Shown here piece after piece: positions 45,152 to 55,667 of a stretch of DNA of 64,000 nt. Made by a program: the position numbers and the translations under genes. The stretch's first letter is position 1. Every line of letters starts with the position of its first letter. This stretch comes from an uncultured Psychrobacter sp. (GTDB taxonomy: Bacteria; Pseudomonadota; Gammaproteobacteria; Pseudomonadales; Moraxellaceae), in contig NZ_CANMAH010000008.1 of the NCBI RefSeq assembly GCF_947495825.1, forward strand, positions 1 through 64,000. Reading direction: 5' to 3'. The notes beneath the pieces were generated by a model. It saw only the letters and a list, made by a program, of their open reading frames with translations, was not told the origin of the DNA and searched no databases.

Positions 45152-46369
45152 TTATTTTTCTGCGATTTGTAATGCGGCTACTGCAGGTAAAACTTTACCT
45201 TCAACAAATTCCAAAAACGCCCCGCCGCCTGTCGACATATAGCTTACCCCATCAGTTACCTGATATTTATCAATGGCTGCCAGAGTATCACCCCCACCCG
45301 CTATCGAAAACCCATCACTGTCTTGTACTGCTTGCGCTAAAATCTCAGTACCAGCGCCAAAAGCGTCTACTTCAAATACACCGACCGGACCATTCCATAA
45401 AATGGTTTTGGCAGCAATAATGGCATCAGCCAGTTGCTTAGCACTTTGCGATGCGATATCTAAAATCATATCATCGGCACCAATATCACTCACCGCTTTA
45501 ACAGTGGCTTTAGCTTGCTGTAATGAGTCTATAAAATCATCAAAATTAATGTCGTTCTTGTCAGCAACAACCACAAACTCAGGCAATAAGATATCAGTCT
45601 TAGTCATAATTTGACGAGCTGTATCGACTAAGTCTGCTTCATATAGCGATGCACCTACGCTATGGCCTTGCGCTGCCAAAAAAGTATTTGCTATACCGCC
45701 GCCGACAATAATTTGGTCACAAATATTAGCCAAGCTATGAAGAACTTCAAGCTTGGTGGATACTTTAGAGCCACCAACAATGGCTAGCATAGGCTGGGCT
45801 GGTGTCTCAAGAGCTAAGCTTAGTGCATCTAGTTCAGCTGCGAGTAATGGACCAGCACATACTGTCTTATTAGCCTGACGCATGGCTTGAGTCACACCTT
45901 CAGTAGAGGCTTGCGCCCGATGAGCCGTGCCAAATGCATCCATCACAAATATGTCACATAAACTGGCATAAGTCTCTGCCAGCGTAGTCTCATTGTTTTT
46001 TTCGCCTTTGTTAAAGCGGACATTTTCTAATAAAACCACTTCGCCAGCTTTGATATCTACGCCTTGATTAAGATAGTCATTGTTAAGCGTTACTGGCTGT
46101 TTTATTTGTCCTGCTAGATTGGCTGTTAAATACTCTGCGACTGGCGCAAGAGAGTACTTCGATTCAGGAGCGCCTTCTGTTGGACGACCTAGATGTGAAC
46201 ATACGATGACAGCTGCTCCCTTATCTAACGCCATCTTGATAGTTGGTAAGCTGGCCTGCAGACGTGCATCACTCGCTACTTTGCCATCTTTAATAGGTAC
46301 ATTAAGATCTTCTCGGATCAACACTACTTTATCCGTTAAGGTAAGCTCACTCATACGTAAAAAATTCAT
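45152..46369 (-). CDS. pgk: Phosphoglycerate kinase
   Basis: A 405-residue glycolytic kinase converting 1,3-bisphosphoglycerate and ADP to 3-phosphoglycerate and ATP. Blocks include [75 protein letters not shown] and the nucleotide-binding [13 protein letters not shown] lies before the ATG at 46369. Single-gene unit; length is close to the usual 390-400. Confidence 0.97.
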   Translation of the reverse strand: MNFLRMSELTLTDKVVLIREDLNVPIKDGKVASDARLQASLPTIKMALDKGAAVIVCSHLGRPTEGAPESKYSLAPVAEYLTANLAGQIKQPVTLNNDYLNQGVDIKAGEVVLLENVRFNKGEKNNETTLAETYASLCDIFVMDAFGTAHRAQASTEGVTQAMRQANKTVCAGPLLAAELDALSLALETPAQPMLAIVGGSKVSTKLEVLHSLANICDQIIVGGGIANTFLAAQGHSVGASLYEADLVDTARQIMTKTDILLPEFVVVADKNDINFDDFIDSLQQAKATVKAVSDIGADDMILDIASQSAKQLADAIIAAKTILWNGPVGVFEVDAFGAGTEILAQAVQDSDGFSIAGGGDTLAAIDKYQVTDGVSYMSTGGGAFLEFVEGKVLPAVAALQIAEK

Positions 46370-46752
46370 TATCGCTCCTAGGCTACATTGATTATTTTAT
46401 CTACCGTTTTAACAAGTTAAATTAACTGCTATTACTATATGAGCCGTAGTTTATACAATAGAGCGCATTCATTCTAGGCAAAAAATGAGCTTAACCATAA
46501 ATTTTTAACAAAAATCCGCCACTACAAACATTTAATATTCATTATTTAGAATATATCTGTAACCAGTAGTCAGAATCACAAGATACCTTAAAGAGTTAGT
46601 AACATTTCGTGGTGGCACTGACTCATCGATCAACTTAATATAGGAGACTATCTATTCAAAAAAAACTTTACCGTTCTTTTTTTATAGGTAATAGTTTTGT
46701 AGATAACAGCTTTATAAAATAGAAAATAACAACAACCCATTTGGAGAATATA
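46370..46752. other. Divergent promoter region between pgk and the DksA-like gene
   Basis: About 380 AT-rich bases separating two divergently read genes, so both promoters should lie here. GGAG at 46742-46745 is the ribosome binding site of the right-hand gene. I could not identify reliable promoter boxes or an operator. Confidence 0.5.
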
Positions 46753-47082
46753 ATGAGCATTGATTTTGACGCTGCCAAACAAGAATTACTAAAATTAAAA
46801 GAAGAGTATGAAACTCGCATCGATAAAATCGAAGATCATATTCAACATCCACAAGACAGTTTGAACGAACATTGGGAAGACCAAGCCATATCGTACCGTC
46901 AAAACGACATGCGAAAAAACTTATTGGGTGAAGCAAGACAAAGTCTTATCTATGTCGAAAACGCTTTAAGCCGTATCGAAAACGGTACTTATGGTGAATG
47001 TGAAGTATGCGGTGAGCCAATAGAAGAAAAACGCTTAGAAGCAGTACCATATGCGACGTTATGTATGAAACATGCTGAATAG
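46753..47082 (+). CDS. DksA/TraR-family zinc-finger protein
   Basis: 109 residues with an N-terminal coiled coil (residues about 5-75) and a C-terminal TraR/DksA zinc finger: CEVC (83, 86) and CMKH (104-107), so the last ligand is histidine instead of cysteine. It is shorter than DksA proper (151). Such proteins enter the RNA polymerase secondary channel and alter initiation. The ATG at 46753 with GGAG seven bases upstream is chosen over an in-frame TTG at 46741. It is close to YteA/TraR-like members rather than canonical DksA. Confidence 0.88.
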   Translation: MSIDFDAAKQELLKLKEEYETRIDKIEDHIQHPQDSLNEHWEDQAISYRQNDMRKNLLGEARQSLIYVENALSRIENGTYGECEVCGEPIEEKRLEAVPYATLCMKHAE

Positions 47083-47122
47083 ACTTTTTATATAACGCCT
47101 TATTGAGTTTTTAGACAGGTAT

Positions 47123-47815
47123 TTACCAGTTGGTAAGTGCCTGTTGCCATTCTTGACAGCGCCTCTCTATCGAGAGTATAGGCAAATCCATAATATCACC
47201 GACCACGGCAACATAGGCAATAGGCAGTCCCCTTAATTGACGTATGTTTTCAGCCGTTAGCCCCCCAATAATACAAACCTCAGTTTTGTTGTTAGCAGCT
47301 TGTTGGCAACCATCGATAAGTTGTTGTCGAGTAATAGTATTGGCATTAGGTTTAGTCGATGAGACAAATATAGCACCCATTGCGATATAAGTTACGCCTG
47401 CATCTATGGCTTCTTTAATGAATGTCACATTTCCATGACAAGTGCGACCAATGATTTGATTGGTTTTTAATTGTTGTCTAGCTTCACTAATAGCACCATC
47501 TTGTTGTCCAAGATGCACCCCTACGCCAAGCTTGGCTGCCAACGCAATATCATCGTTTATAATGACTGGCACTTTGTAACGCTCAGCTAGTGCGACTATC
47601 TTTACCGCTTCGGCATACAGATTCTCTTGACCATTTGGCTGCGCTAACACCTGCTTTCTTCTGATTTGTAACAATCCTATTGTACCTGTTGCTAAAGCTG
47701 CCGCTAACTTGGCATAGAGCAGATCAAACTCATCATCATTAGTCAGCAGATATAGCATAGGTCCTGTTTTTAGGGTGTTTTTTGGCATGTCTGGAGTCGT
47801 TATTTTAGTCATCAT
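47123..47815 (-). CDS. thiE: Thiamine-phosphate synthase
   Basis: A 230-residue TIM-barrel enzyme that joins the pyrimidine and thiazole halves to make thiamine phosphate. Family blocks: LLQIRRK, VPVIINDD, GVHLGQQDG, GAIFVSSTKPNA and IIGGLTAENI. Some positions differ from the E. coli consensus (IGRTCHG where IGxSxH is common), but the substrate-binding residues look intact. No thi-box riboswitch was seen in the short upstream gap. AGGAT precedes the ATG pair. Confidence 0.92.
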   Translation of the reverse strand: MMTKITTPDMPKNTLKTGPMLYLLTNDDEFDLLYAKLAAALATGTIGLLQIRRKQVLAQPNGQENLYAEAVKIVALAERYKVPVIINDDIALAAKLGVGVHLGQQDGAISEARQQLKTNQIIGRTCHGNVTFIKEAIDAGVTYIAMGAIFVSSTKPNANTITRQQLIDGCQQAANNKTEVCIIGGLTAENIRQLRGLPIAYVAVVGDIMDLPILSIERRCQEWQQALTNW

Positions 47816-47838
47816 TTATCCTAAAGTTCAATGAATAC

Positions 47839-47868
47839 AAAAAAGACCGTTATCTTAGATAACAGTCC
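47839..47868 (-). terminator. Intrinsic terminator of the pbpG-like gene
   Basis: On the minus strand GACTGTTAT pairs with ATAACGGTC and runs into six T, 40 bases after the peptidase stop codon. Confidence 0.75.
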
Positions 47869-47908
47869 TTTATTGTCTTTAAGCTTTATAATAGTTTAAA
47901 CCAGCATT

Positions 47909-48982
47909 TTATACTGTCTGACGCGTGGCTAAACTGGTTAAGATGTTTTTGGCATCGCCCCAGCGAGTCGCTGAACTATTAGCGCCTAAAATCACAATGA
48001 TAGCCGGGCGGTTATTGACACGGGTTTCCATGACAACGCAACGACCTGCTTCATTGATGAAGCCTGTTTTGGAGATGCCAATTGGATAATTGCCTGAACG
48101 GACAAGGCTGCTCGTATTATTGGCTTTATAAGTACGGTTGCCACTTGAGTAGTTGGCTACAAAGAAGTCATAGCTTTTGGTGGTAGAAAAACGACGAATA
48201 ACATCATAATTACCAGCTGCACGTACCATTTTTACCAAATCATTTGACGAAGCAACATTGCGTTTATCAAGTCCTGTTGGATCGCCAAAGAATGCTGTTG
48301 TCATTCCTAACTCTTGAGCTTTACGATTCATCGCACGTATAAAAGCGTTATAACCACCTGGATAATTACGTGCTAAGCTTTTTGCAGCAGGGTTTTCTGA
48401 CTTCATCAAAGACATAAGTAATAGTTCAGCACGATTCATACGATCGCCTGACTTTAAGCGCGAGCTTGCACGTTTAGGACCTACAAAATCCTCTGGATCA
48501 AGCGTAATTTCTTCACGCATATCAAGACCCGCATCTAACACAACCATTGCCGTCATTACCTTAGTAATACTGGCCATAGGACGAGCAATATCCGCATCTT
48601 TTTCATAAATAGATTCACCAGTTTCAGCATCGATAACTGCCACACTACGTGAGTCAGTGCTGATCGGAATCATGCTACTGCTACCAAAACTACCACGGTA
48701 AGTGGTGTTATATCTGTTGCTGCTACTACCATAGCTGTTAGAGTTAGTGATACTAGTAGTACCATAGCCATTATCAATTTTCTTGATAGGCGTAGTAGCA
48801 CTTTTAGAGCTATACATAATGTTGCGTGCTTCTGATAAGCTATCAGCGCCGCCCCAACTGACACGTGCACTAGACTCAGCAGGGCTACCATTAATACTTA
48901 GCGCCGCTTGTGCTGCACTACCTAAGCTTAATGAAATCATGGCAGCAACCAGTTGCTGTTTGGTTAATGGTAAATGTTTCAT
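47909..48982 (-). CDS. pbpG: D-alanyl-D-alanine endopeptidase, PbpG/S11 family
   Basis: A 357-residue periplasmic low-molecular-mass penicillin-binding protein. A Sec signal peptide (first 26 residues, ending SAAQA-ALS) is followed by a Ser/Asn/Tyr-rich stretch (70-105), then the three active-site motifs of S11 peptidases: SITK (138-141), SEN (195-197) and KTG (305-307). By analogy with PBP7 it would cut peptidoglycan cross-links. The ATG at 48982 after GGGGGAAG is preferred to the longer frame to 49006. Confidence 0.9.
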   Translation of the reverse strand: MKHLPLTKQQLVAAMISLSLGSAAQAALSINGSPAESSARVSWGGADSLSEARNIMYSSKSATTPIKKIDNGYGTTSITNSNSYGSSSNRYNTTYRGSFGSSSMIPISTDSRSVAVIDAETGESIYEKDADIARPMASITKVMTAMVVLDAGLDMREEITLDPEDFVGPKRASSRLKSGDRMNRAELLLMSLMKSENPAAKSLARNYPGGYNAFIRAMNRKAQELGMTTAFFGDPTGLDKRNVASSNDLVKMVRAAGNYDVIRRFSTTKSYDFFVANYSSGNRTYKANNTSSLVRSGNYPIGISKTGFINEAGRCVVMETRVNNRPAIIVILGANSSATRWGDAKNILTSLATRQTV

Positions 48983-49490
48983 TCTTCCCCCTGCTATTGG
49001 TCTCACATCAATTGCACATTAGTATGCACAACTGATCAACGTAGCGTTTTTGATGGTGTTTGTAGACACTCGTATAGAGTTTTTGTACTTTTAGTGTATC
49101 ATGGTTTGTACATAAGTTTAACGTATCAAGCTGACTTTATAAGATTTTTTTGTATATATATAAAGATTATTACAATTGCTTTAAGTTTAAGTAATAGTAC
49201 TCAACACTCAAGAAATATTTGTTATAGTTCATCTCTGCTTCAAACAGAGGGTTCTCTATATTGTTATTAGTAAGTATTGTCATTGTGAAACAAGCAATCT
49301 TGTATAAGTCACTATAAAACAAGATTATTATAAATAGCAACATCGATGTAAAATAAAATACTTGTACTAAACTATATAGGATAAATCACTATTAAATAAC
49401 ATATTTATCTCATAGCCAGTTCTCATCAGTAGTTGGCTATCTTAATGCGTATTAAACTATCAAATAGTAAAACTAGTAAAGAGTATAACT
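48983..49490. other. Divergent region between pbpG and the response-regulator gene
   Basis: About 510 AT-rich bases that must hold promoters for both flanking genes. I see runs of A and T and no gene. No clear ribosome binding site precedes the ATG at 49491 beyond AAAGAG at 49476-49481. Confidence 0.5.
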
Positions 49491-50126
49491 ATGATTCGAG
49501 TATTAGTAGTAGATGATCATGATTTGGTACGGATGGGTATCAGTCGAATGTTATCTGACAGTGCAGATATTGAAGTAGTGGGTGAAGCTGATAGTGGTGA
49601 CATGGCATTAAAACTTGCTAAGCAGCTTAGTCCAGATGTGGTTCTATTAGATGTCAATATGCCAAACATTGGTGGACTTGAAGCGACAAAGCGTCTAGTG
49701 CAATTAGACATGGGGATAAAAATACTAGCAGTAAGTAGTATGTCAGCGCAGCCTTACCCATCGATGCTCCTTAAAGCTGGGGTTAATGGTTATATCACTA
49801 AGGGTACACCGCTTGATGAGATGATACGCGGCATCAAAAAAATATACCAAGGCGGGCGTTATTTTAGCCATGACGTTGCCGAGCAGCTAGCAGAAGTATT
49901 GTTATCTGATAAGGCCTCCTCGCCTTTTGACTTACTAAGTGATCGCGAAAAACAGGTCGCTATGATGGTGGTCAACTGTCAAAGTCCCCAACAAATTGCA
50001 GACCAATTATTTGTAAGTGTAAAGACCATTAATACCTATCGCTACCGTATTTATGAAAAAGTTGGCGTAGATAGTGATGTTAAATTGACTCATCTAGCCA
50101 TTCGCCATGGGCTGATTCAGCCTTAA
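49491..50126 (+). CDS. GacA/UvrY-type response regulator
   Basis: A 211-residue NarL-family regulator. The receiver domain (1-120) has DDH at 9-10, phosphorylation Asp54 in LLLDVNMP context and Lys103; the LuxR-type HTH (about 145-205) has LSDREKQVAMMVV and IADQLFVSVKTINTYRYRIY. The sequence is closest in memory to GacA/UvrY, which drive small regulatory RNAs, but no GacS/BarA-type hybrid kinase is in the window. It is 63 bases upstream of pilS in the same direction, so the three genes may be transcribed together. Confidence 0.88.
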   Translation: MIRVLVVDDHDLVRMGISRMLSDSADIEVVGEADSGDMALKLAKQLSPDVVLLDVNMPNIGGLEATKRLVQLDMGIKILAVSSMSAQPYPSMLLKAGVNGYITKGTPLDEMIRGIKKIYQGGRYFSHDVAEQLAEVLLSDKASSPFDLLSDREKQVAMMVVNCQSPQQIADQLFVSVKTINTYRYRIYEKVGVDSDVKLTHLAIRHGLIQP

Positions 50127-50189
50127 TGCCAAAGCCATGTGTAACTTTAACTGGTCTATTGATCTTTACTTCTCCCCTTCGGTTATTTT

Positions 50190-51971
50190 ATGAAACCTGC
50201 TTTTAAAACCTTTAACGCCATACTGCAGTCTCTAAAGCAGGATAACACCCTACCTGTCTCACAGTTACGTAAGCTTGGGATAATCTATAATGGTTATCGT
50301 TTGGTGGTTAGTGCATTTTTATTACTGATGGCATACGCCAATATTAGAGCTGACACCAATTTATTATTACCAAGCTTATTGCAACAAACCGCTCTTGGGT
50401 TTTACGTCATTCTTAGTCTGATTTTGCTCAGTTTATTCTTAGTTGCTACCAAGCAATTACAACGCCAGTTAGTGTTTGGTTTGGGCATTGATGTCATTGT
50501 ATTAAGTTTATTGTTATACACCAACGGTGCGCCAGACTTGCAATTGACGATGCTATATATGGTTGTTGTAGCAGCAAGTTTTATGTTGCTGCGTAGCTCA
50601 CAAGCTCTCGTCATTACATTACTGGCGATTTTATTTGTTATTTATCAGCAGTTTTTTCATGCGATTGCCAATAGTATGAGTCTCACCAACTTAGGAGATG
50701 CCCTACTAATGTCAGCCAGCTTTTTGGCGGTTGGTTTTTTGAGTTGGTCAATATCTCAGCGTTTGGTGCACGTCGAAAGATTTATAACGCGCCAAGCAGA
50801 GGAGGTAGAGCGTCTCAATACGATTAACCAAGAAGTTATTAGTCAAATGCTCAATGGCGTTATGGTGATTGATAAGCAGCATATTGTATTGGCCAATCAT
50901 GCAACTTACCAGCTATTAGGTATTCCTGAGACCCAAACATCGCCGTTCACAGAAGTATCTTCTAGTTATGGTGATGCCAAACCGACTCTTAGGCAGCAGC
51001 AGCGTAGTTTTAAAAACCATCATAATCCATTGTATGCCTTTCAACAGGCCTTGGCTCATCAACATAGAGCCCTACTCAACAGTTGCCTATCTGTCCCTAC
51101 TAATCAATCAAGAAACTTTGTTTACGAATTACCTGAAGCAGCCACTGCTTCTATTACAAACAAACTGCGCGTACAAGTAATCCCACTAAAAGACGGTAGT
51201 CAACTCATATTGTTTGAAGATTTGCGCCGTGAACAAGCCAATGCTCAACAACTAAAACTGGCCTCTTTAGGACAGCTAACGGCCAGTATTGCGCATGAGA
51301 TTCGCAATCCGCTTGCTGCTATCTCACAGGCCAGTCAGTTATTGATGGAAGACATGAACGATACAGTTGACGCAGACAATGGCGAGAGTCAAGCTGCCAT
51401 GGATACCAATGGCAATAACGAGCTATATAAGATGATATTTGCACAAACCAAACGTGTTAATCGCATCATTGAAGACGTGCTAAAACTATCACGTCAGCAG
51501 CGCTCTAATAAACAGACCATAGAGCTTGAGACTTGGATGCCACAATTTTTAGAAAACTACTTTCGTGGCAATGATATTTTTTTGCATAATACCTCTCATC
51601 CCGTAATACAGTTTGATACTCATCAATTAGAGCAAATACTGATTAACTTGATCAATAACGGTTTGCGTTACTGCGGTCTTATACATCCGTATGCTTACGC
51701 TGAGATTGAAATATACTGCGTGCAGAACGATGTTATAATCGATGTTTTGAATGAAGGTGAAGGCGTCGCTCCAGCTGATGTAGAGCATTTATTTGATCCA
51801 TTTTTTACGACTGATAAAGCAGGTACGGGACTGGGGCTTTATTTGTCGCAAGCCTTTAGTGAAGCCAATCATGCAAGGCTACTTTATGTCGCTGAGCACG
51901 AAAAAACCTGTTTTCGTTTGATCATACCGACCGGCTCTTGTTCAGAAGAAGTTTGGGATGACGAATATTAA
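50190..51971 (+). CDS. pilS: Sensor histidine kinase PilS
   Basis: A 593-residue inner-membrane kinase. Six hydrophobic segments (about residues 30-190) are followed by a PAS domain (about 205-345), HisKA with phospho-accepting His369 in SIAHEIRNPLAAIS, and an HATPase domain (ILINLINNG, DPFFTTDKAGTGLGLYLSQ). This is the PilS layout, and pilR follows. It controls type IV pilus genes with PilR; by analogy it senses pilin in the membrane. Confidence 0.9.
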   Translation: MKPAFKTFNAILQSLKQDNTLPVSQLRKLGIIYNGYRLVVSAFLLLMAYANIRADTNLLLPSLLQQTALGFYVILSLILLSLFLVATKQLQRQLVFGLGIDVIVLSLLLYTNGAPDLQLTMLYMVVVAASFMLLRSSQALVITLLAILFVIYQQFFHAIANSMSLTNLGDALLMSASFLAVGFLSWSISQRLVHVERFITRQAEEVERLNTINQEVISQMLNGVMVIDKQHIVLANHATYQLLGIPETQTSPFTEVSSSYGDAKPTLRQQQRSFKNHHNPLYAFQQALAHQHRALLNSCLSVPTNQSRNFVYELPEAATASITNKLRVQVIPLKDGSQLILFEDLRREQANAQQLKLASLGQLTASIAHEIRNPLAAISQASQLLMEDMNDTVDADNGESQAAMDTNGNNELYKMIFAQTKRVNRIIEDVLKLSRQQRSNKQTIELETWMPQFLENYFRGNDIFLHNTSHPVIQFDTHQLEQILINLINNGLRYCGLIHPYAYAEIEIYCVQNDVIIDVLNEGEGVAPADVEHLFDPFFTTDKAGTGLGLYLSQAFSEANHARLLYVAEHEKTCFRLIIPTGSCSEEVWDDEY

Positions 51972-52147
51972 AGCTGGAGATGTCAGTAATATTTATACCA
52001 ATAGCATATTGATTTTTATCCGTAATAAACACAACGCACATGTACAGTTAACGAAGATGAAAAGTCTTAAAGATAAAGGCTTTCTATTTATTTATAATAA
52101 ATATTCGTTTAGTCATTTGTATCAATTAAGCAATCATGAGGTTATGT

Positions 52148-53809
52148 ATGACAGCAATCGCGCTAGTCGTCGATGATGAAGTAGATTTATGCCGACTTAT
52201 GCAAATTACGCTGACAAAAATGGGCATCAAAAGTGATGTAGCTTATAGCCTATCACAGGCAAAATCTTGTCTAGAAAGTAACTATTATGACTTTTGCTTA
52301 ACGGATTTGCAGTTACCAGATGGCTCAGGATTGGAGCTGGTCAAGCAGATTAGTAGTAGCTCTAATACACCTGTTGCTGTCATCACCGCCCACGGTAGTA
52401 TGGATTTGGCTATCGAAGCACTTAAAATCGGCGCTTTTGATTTTGTGAATAAGCCACTTGAGTTACCACGTCTACGCCAACTGGTCGAAAACGCTCTCAA
52501 AGTTATTCATCAGGACGAAGGTGTTCAAGAAACTGATGAGGTTACACCAGAGCAGCAGCTACTAGACAGTCGTCTTATCGGCAATTCTGCTGTTATGCAA
52601 ACTCTAAAAACAACCATCGTTAAGCTTGCCCGCTCACAAGCGCCAGTATTTTTATCAGGTGCTTCTGGTACGGGTAAAGAAGTGGTCGCCAGACTCATTC
52701 ATGATTTGAGCCCGCGCCGTGATGGTAGTTTTGTCCCAGTGAACTGCGGCGCGATTCCATCTGAGCTTATGGAGTCAGAGTTTTTTGGACATAAAAAAGG
52801 CAGTTTCACGGGTGCAGTGGCAGATAAGCAAGGTTTGTTTCAACAAGCCAGTGGTGGTACGTTATTTTTAGATGAAGTTGCAGACTTGCCACTTGCTATG
52901 CAAGTAAAGCTATTACGCGCTATTCAAGAAAAAACAGTACGGGCTATTGGTGACACCAAAGAGATACCTGTAGATATTCGTATCTTATCAGCCACTCACA
53001 AAGACTTAAGTCAATTGGTAAAAGACGGAGAGTTTCGGCAGGATTTGTACTATAGAATCAATGTTATTGAGCTCAAACTTCCCATGCTCAATGCGCGTCG
53101 TGACGATATCCCTTTGCTGGCCAAGCACTTTTTAGCGCTGATATCTGAAGAGTGGCAGCTAGATACGCCAGCACAGCTGACTGAAAGTGCTTGTGAGCGC
53201 TTGCAGCATCATGAATTTGCAGGAAATGTTCGTGAACTACGTAATATATTAGAACGGGCAATCACCCTAGCAGAAACCACCATGATAGATGATACCCATC
53301 TAGGGTTGCCCGAGCTGAGCGATAGCGTTACTGCTGACTCAAAAGATATGGCAAATCATGAGGATAACAATACTGCATCTACAGTAGATGACGAGCCTAT
53401 GATATTACGAGTTGATGGCCCTAAACAAAGCAGCAAAAATGAGAATAGCGGACATCTTTCAAACAATTTGCATCCATACCGTACCCATAGTCAACACTAT
53501 TCTTCAGCGTTTCAGATGTCCACCTCTAAATCTGATAGTGTTAGTACTTCATCTGTTTATAATCAAGACCGCCGTAAACCTGAACAGTTTGTTGACGACA
53601 TAAACACTCAACCCTCACTCGTCAGTATTTCTGAAGCTGAGTTGCCTCAAAAAGGCCTAGAAGCCTATTTACAAGAGCAAGAAAAGCGTTTGATCATTAA
53701 GGCGCTCAATCAGACCGATGGGAACAAGACTCAAGCAGCAGAGTTGTTAGGTACGACCTTTCGCTCGTTACGCTACCGGATGAAGAAGCTTGAGATTGAT
53801 GAAGATTAG
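52148..53809 (+). CDS. pilR: Sigma54-dependent response regulator PilR
   Basis: 553 residues. Receiver domain with Asp53 (LTDLQLPDG), then a sigma54-interacting AAA+ domain with Walker A GASGTGKE (171-178), GSFTGA (218-223; the usual GAFTGA with Ser for Ala) and GGTLFLDEVADLPL. A long disordered Ser/Asn linker (about 400-490) precedes the Fis-type HTH (NKTQAAELLGTTFRSLRYRM). The start at 52148 is set by GAGG six bases upstream; an in-frame ATG at 52136 overlaps that site. Expected to activate pilin transcription with RpoN. Confidence 0.92.
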   Translation: MTAIALVVDDEVDLCRLMQITLTKMGIKSDVAYSLSQAKSCLESNYYDFCLTDLQLPDGSGLELVKQISSSSNTPVAVITAHGSMDLAIEALKIGAFDFVNKPLELPRLRQLVENALKVIHQDEGVQETDEVTPEQQLLDSRLIGNSAVMQTLKTTIVKLARSQAPVFLSGASGTGKEVVARLIHDLSPRRDGSFVPVNCGAIPSELMESEFFGHKKGSFTGAVADKQGLFQQASGGTLFLDEVADLPLAMQVKLLRAIQEKTVRAIGDTKEIPVDIRILSATHKDLSQLVKDGEFRQDLYYRINVIELKLPMLNARRDDIPLLAKHFLALISEEWQLDTPAQLTESACERLQHHEFAGNVRELRNILERAITLAETTMIDDTHLGLPELSDSVTADSKDMANHEDNNTASTVDDEPMILRVDGPKQSSKNENSGHLSNNLHPYRTHSQHYSSAFQMSTSKSDSVSTSSVYNQDRRKPEQFVDDINTQPSLVSISEAELPQKGLEAYLQEQEKRLIIKALNQTDGNKTQAAELLGTTFRSLRYRMKKLEIDED

Positions 53810-53818
53810 AGCCATTAC

Positions 53819-55330
53819 TTATAAGCCATCTTTTGCTGTATCAGTCATGCTATAGTTATTATCTTTTTTTACAAAATGAAGTCCTGAAGAGTGTACTTGC
53901 GGTCGCAATATATCGATAGCCTGTTGCTCCCATGTACGCTCATTGCCAGATAAAGCTATATCAGGCTGTACGCCTATCTTATCGATTTTTTTCCCTGCTG
54001 CTGTTAAATAGTGAGCCACTGTCAACTTAACGGCTTGCTCATCATTAAGTGGTATGACTGATTGCACAGATCCTTTGCCGTAGCTCACTTCACCGACGAT
54101 AGTTGCACGTTGTTGTGTCTGTAGACTACTTGCCAGCACTTCTGCCGCTGAAGCAGAATAACGATTTTGTAAAACCACTACGGGTAAAGGTTTAAGTAAA
54201 GCAGTGTCTTGGGTGGATAAGGTACGCAGCTTACTTTGTCTACTCTTTACCTGTACCACATCAGTATCGCTCATAAACAAACTGGCTACTTTTACAGCCG
54301 ATGTCAGTACGCCACCTGGGTTGTCACGCAAATCAAGCAGTACTCCGGTAACGGGCGCATCAAGACTGGTTAGGCTTTGCAAAATCTTTTCACGTGTATT
54401 GTTTTGAAAAGCAGGAAGTTTAATAACAGCAATACCATCAACAAGCCGGGTCTCGATGTTTTGTCGATGAGTATTGTTGCGCTGCAATGTAATAACACGC
54501 TTGCGTCGACCAGCTTTGGAAACGGTCACATCAACTTGCGTGCCGGCAATCCCATTAAGTAACTGCTCTACATCATTAGACTGCCTATCACCATCAATCT
54601 TAAATTCACCAATCTGATGAATATAATCACCTACGGTAATGCCTTTTTTATCAGCAGGCGACTCATCTACGATATCGGTTACCACCCAGTATCCTTCATC
54701 TGGTTTATATACTGCCTTTAAACCCACATCTCCTACGTCACCTTCGGTAAATGCGCGTAGGTTCTCATACGCTTCAGCATCCAAAAACTCAGCATGACTG
54801 TCAAGCTTGGTCAACATACCACTCATCGCATTATCGAACAACGTTTCATCATTGACAGGATCGACATATTGACGACGTACTAAGTCCACCACTGCGACAA
54901 AGGTTTTTAAAGTCTCAGGAGAGATGGCATTTAGGGACACTTGCGCAACGTCATCTGGTATATCAGTCAAATCAGCCTCTACTGTCTCGACTGCAGCAGC
55001 ATCGCCTAATGCATCTATATCATCATCTGTCTGATCAACTATATTCTCTTCAATATCTAGGTCATTTATGCTTCCTGCTTCCCCACCTACTGTCTCCTCA
55101 TCGACATTCAAACTGATCAGTTGCAGGTCTGCTGTAGGGTTATTAGTGTTTACACTTACACTAACAGGCTCTGTGCTGACTGCCTGTGCAGGTATATTGA
55201 TACCAATTATACCAAGTACTCCAACCAACCCTATCTTTAGCGCAGACTCACAGATAGCAAACGGTGGCAATTTTGACTTAGAAGTTGTGACTGGTAGTTT
55301 TGGAGGCAATAAAAGCATAAAAGGACTCAT
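53819..55330 (-). CDS. ctpA: Carboxy-terminal processing protease (S41 family)
   Basis: A 503-residue periplasmic protease. An N-terminal hydrophobic segment ends in INIPAQA. An acidic insertion (about 75-130) precedes the S41 N-terminal helices, then a PDZ domain (about 195-285) and the peptidase core with the catalytic serine in NRYSASAAEVLA (about 394) and lysine 419 in SYGKGSVQ. Such enzymes trim C-termini of envelope proteins. The start has no clear ribosome binding site, so the first residues are uncertain. It is convergent with pilR with only nine bases between. Confidence 0.9.
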   Translation of the reverse strand: MSPFMLLLPPKLPVTTSKSKLPPFAICESALKIGLVGVLGIIGINIPAQAVSTEPVSVSVNTNNPTADLQLISLNVDEETVGGEAGSINDLDIEENIVDQTDDDIDALGDAAAVETVEADLTDIPDDVAQVSLNAISPETLKTFVAVVDLVRRQYVDPVNDETLFDNAMSGMLTKLDSHAEFLDAEAYENLRAFTEGDVGDVGLKAVYKPDEGYWVVTDIVDESPADKKGITVGDYIHQIGEFKIDGDRQSNDVEQLLNGIAGTQVDVTVSKAGRRKRVITLQRNNTHRQNIETRLVDGIAVIKLPAFQNNTREKILQSLTSLDAPVTGVLLDLRDNPGGVLTSAVKVASLFMSDTDVVQVKSRQSKLRTLSTQDTALLKPLPVVVLQNRYSASAAEVLASSLQTQQRATIVGEVSYGKGSVQSVIPLNDEQAVKLTVAHYLTAAGKKIDKIGVQPDIALSGNERTWEQQAIDILRPQVHSSGLHFVKKDNNYSMTDTAKDGL

Positions 55331-55667
55331 ATAAAATAAAGAACACTTACCACTCTATCATTGTTAGGTGATTTCAAGCTTACTAAAGAGGAGCTGATGG
55401 GTCTAAAGTAGTAATACAATAATAAGATATAGTCGATCCACTATAAAATAAGCACAGTGCTACTAAAATCACTTTTCCTTGCTTACTGTATCTATGCAGC
55501 TCGATGCTGCGCAAAACTTATGTCAGTAGCGCGTTATAGTTTTTGTACTTGTTATATATAGGACTGACTATAGCATTAAGATTCCATCAAAAAATAGCGT
55601 AATATTGCAAACAAAAAGGGAAAGATAAACACTATCCTTCCCCTTTCTTCTAAAAAAGTAACATTCG
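55331..55667. other. Intergenic region between gpmI and the S41 protease gene
   Basis: About 340 bases. It should hold the promoter of the minus-strand protease gene; the terminator of gpmI lies at 55613-55647. Nothing else was recognised. Confidence 0.5.
55613..55647 (-). terminator. Intrinsic terminator of gpmI
   Basis: On the minus strand AAAGGGGAAGGAT pairs, with one or two mismatches, with ATCTTTCCCTTT and continues into TTTTTG. It starts about 20 bases beyond the gpmI stop codon. Confidence 0.65.

Noticed and set aside
47816..47908. TPP riboswitch upstream of thiE
   Set aside because: The gap is under 100 bases, lacks the thi-box core and is filled by a terminator of the upstream gene.
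49007..49270. Plus-strand open frame through the region upstream of the response regulator
   Set aside because: It starts inside the signal-peptide end of pbpG on the other strand and has no coding character.
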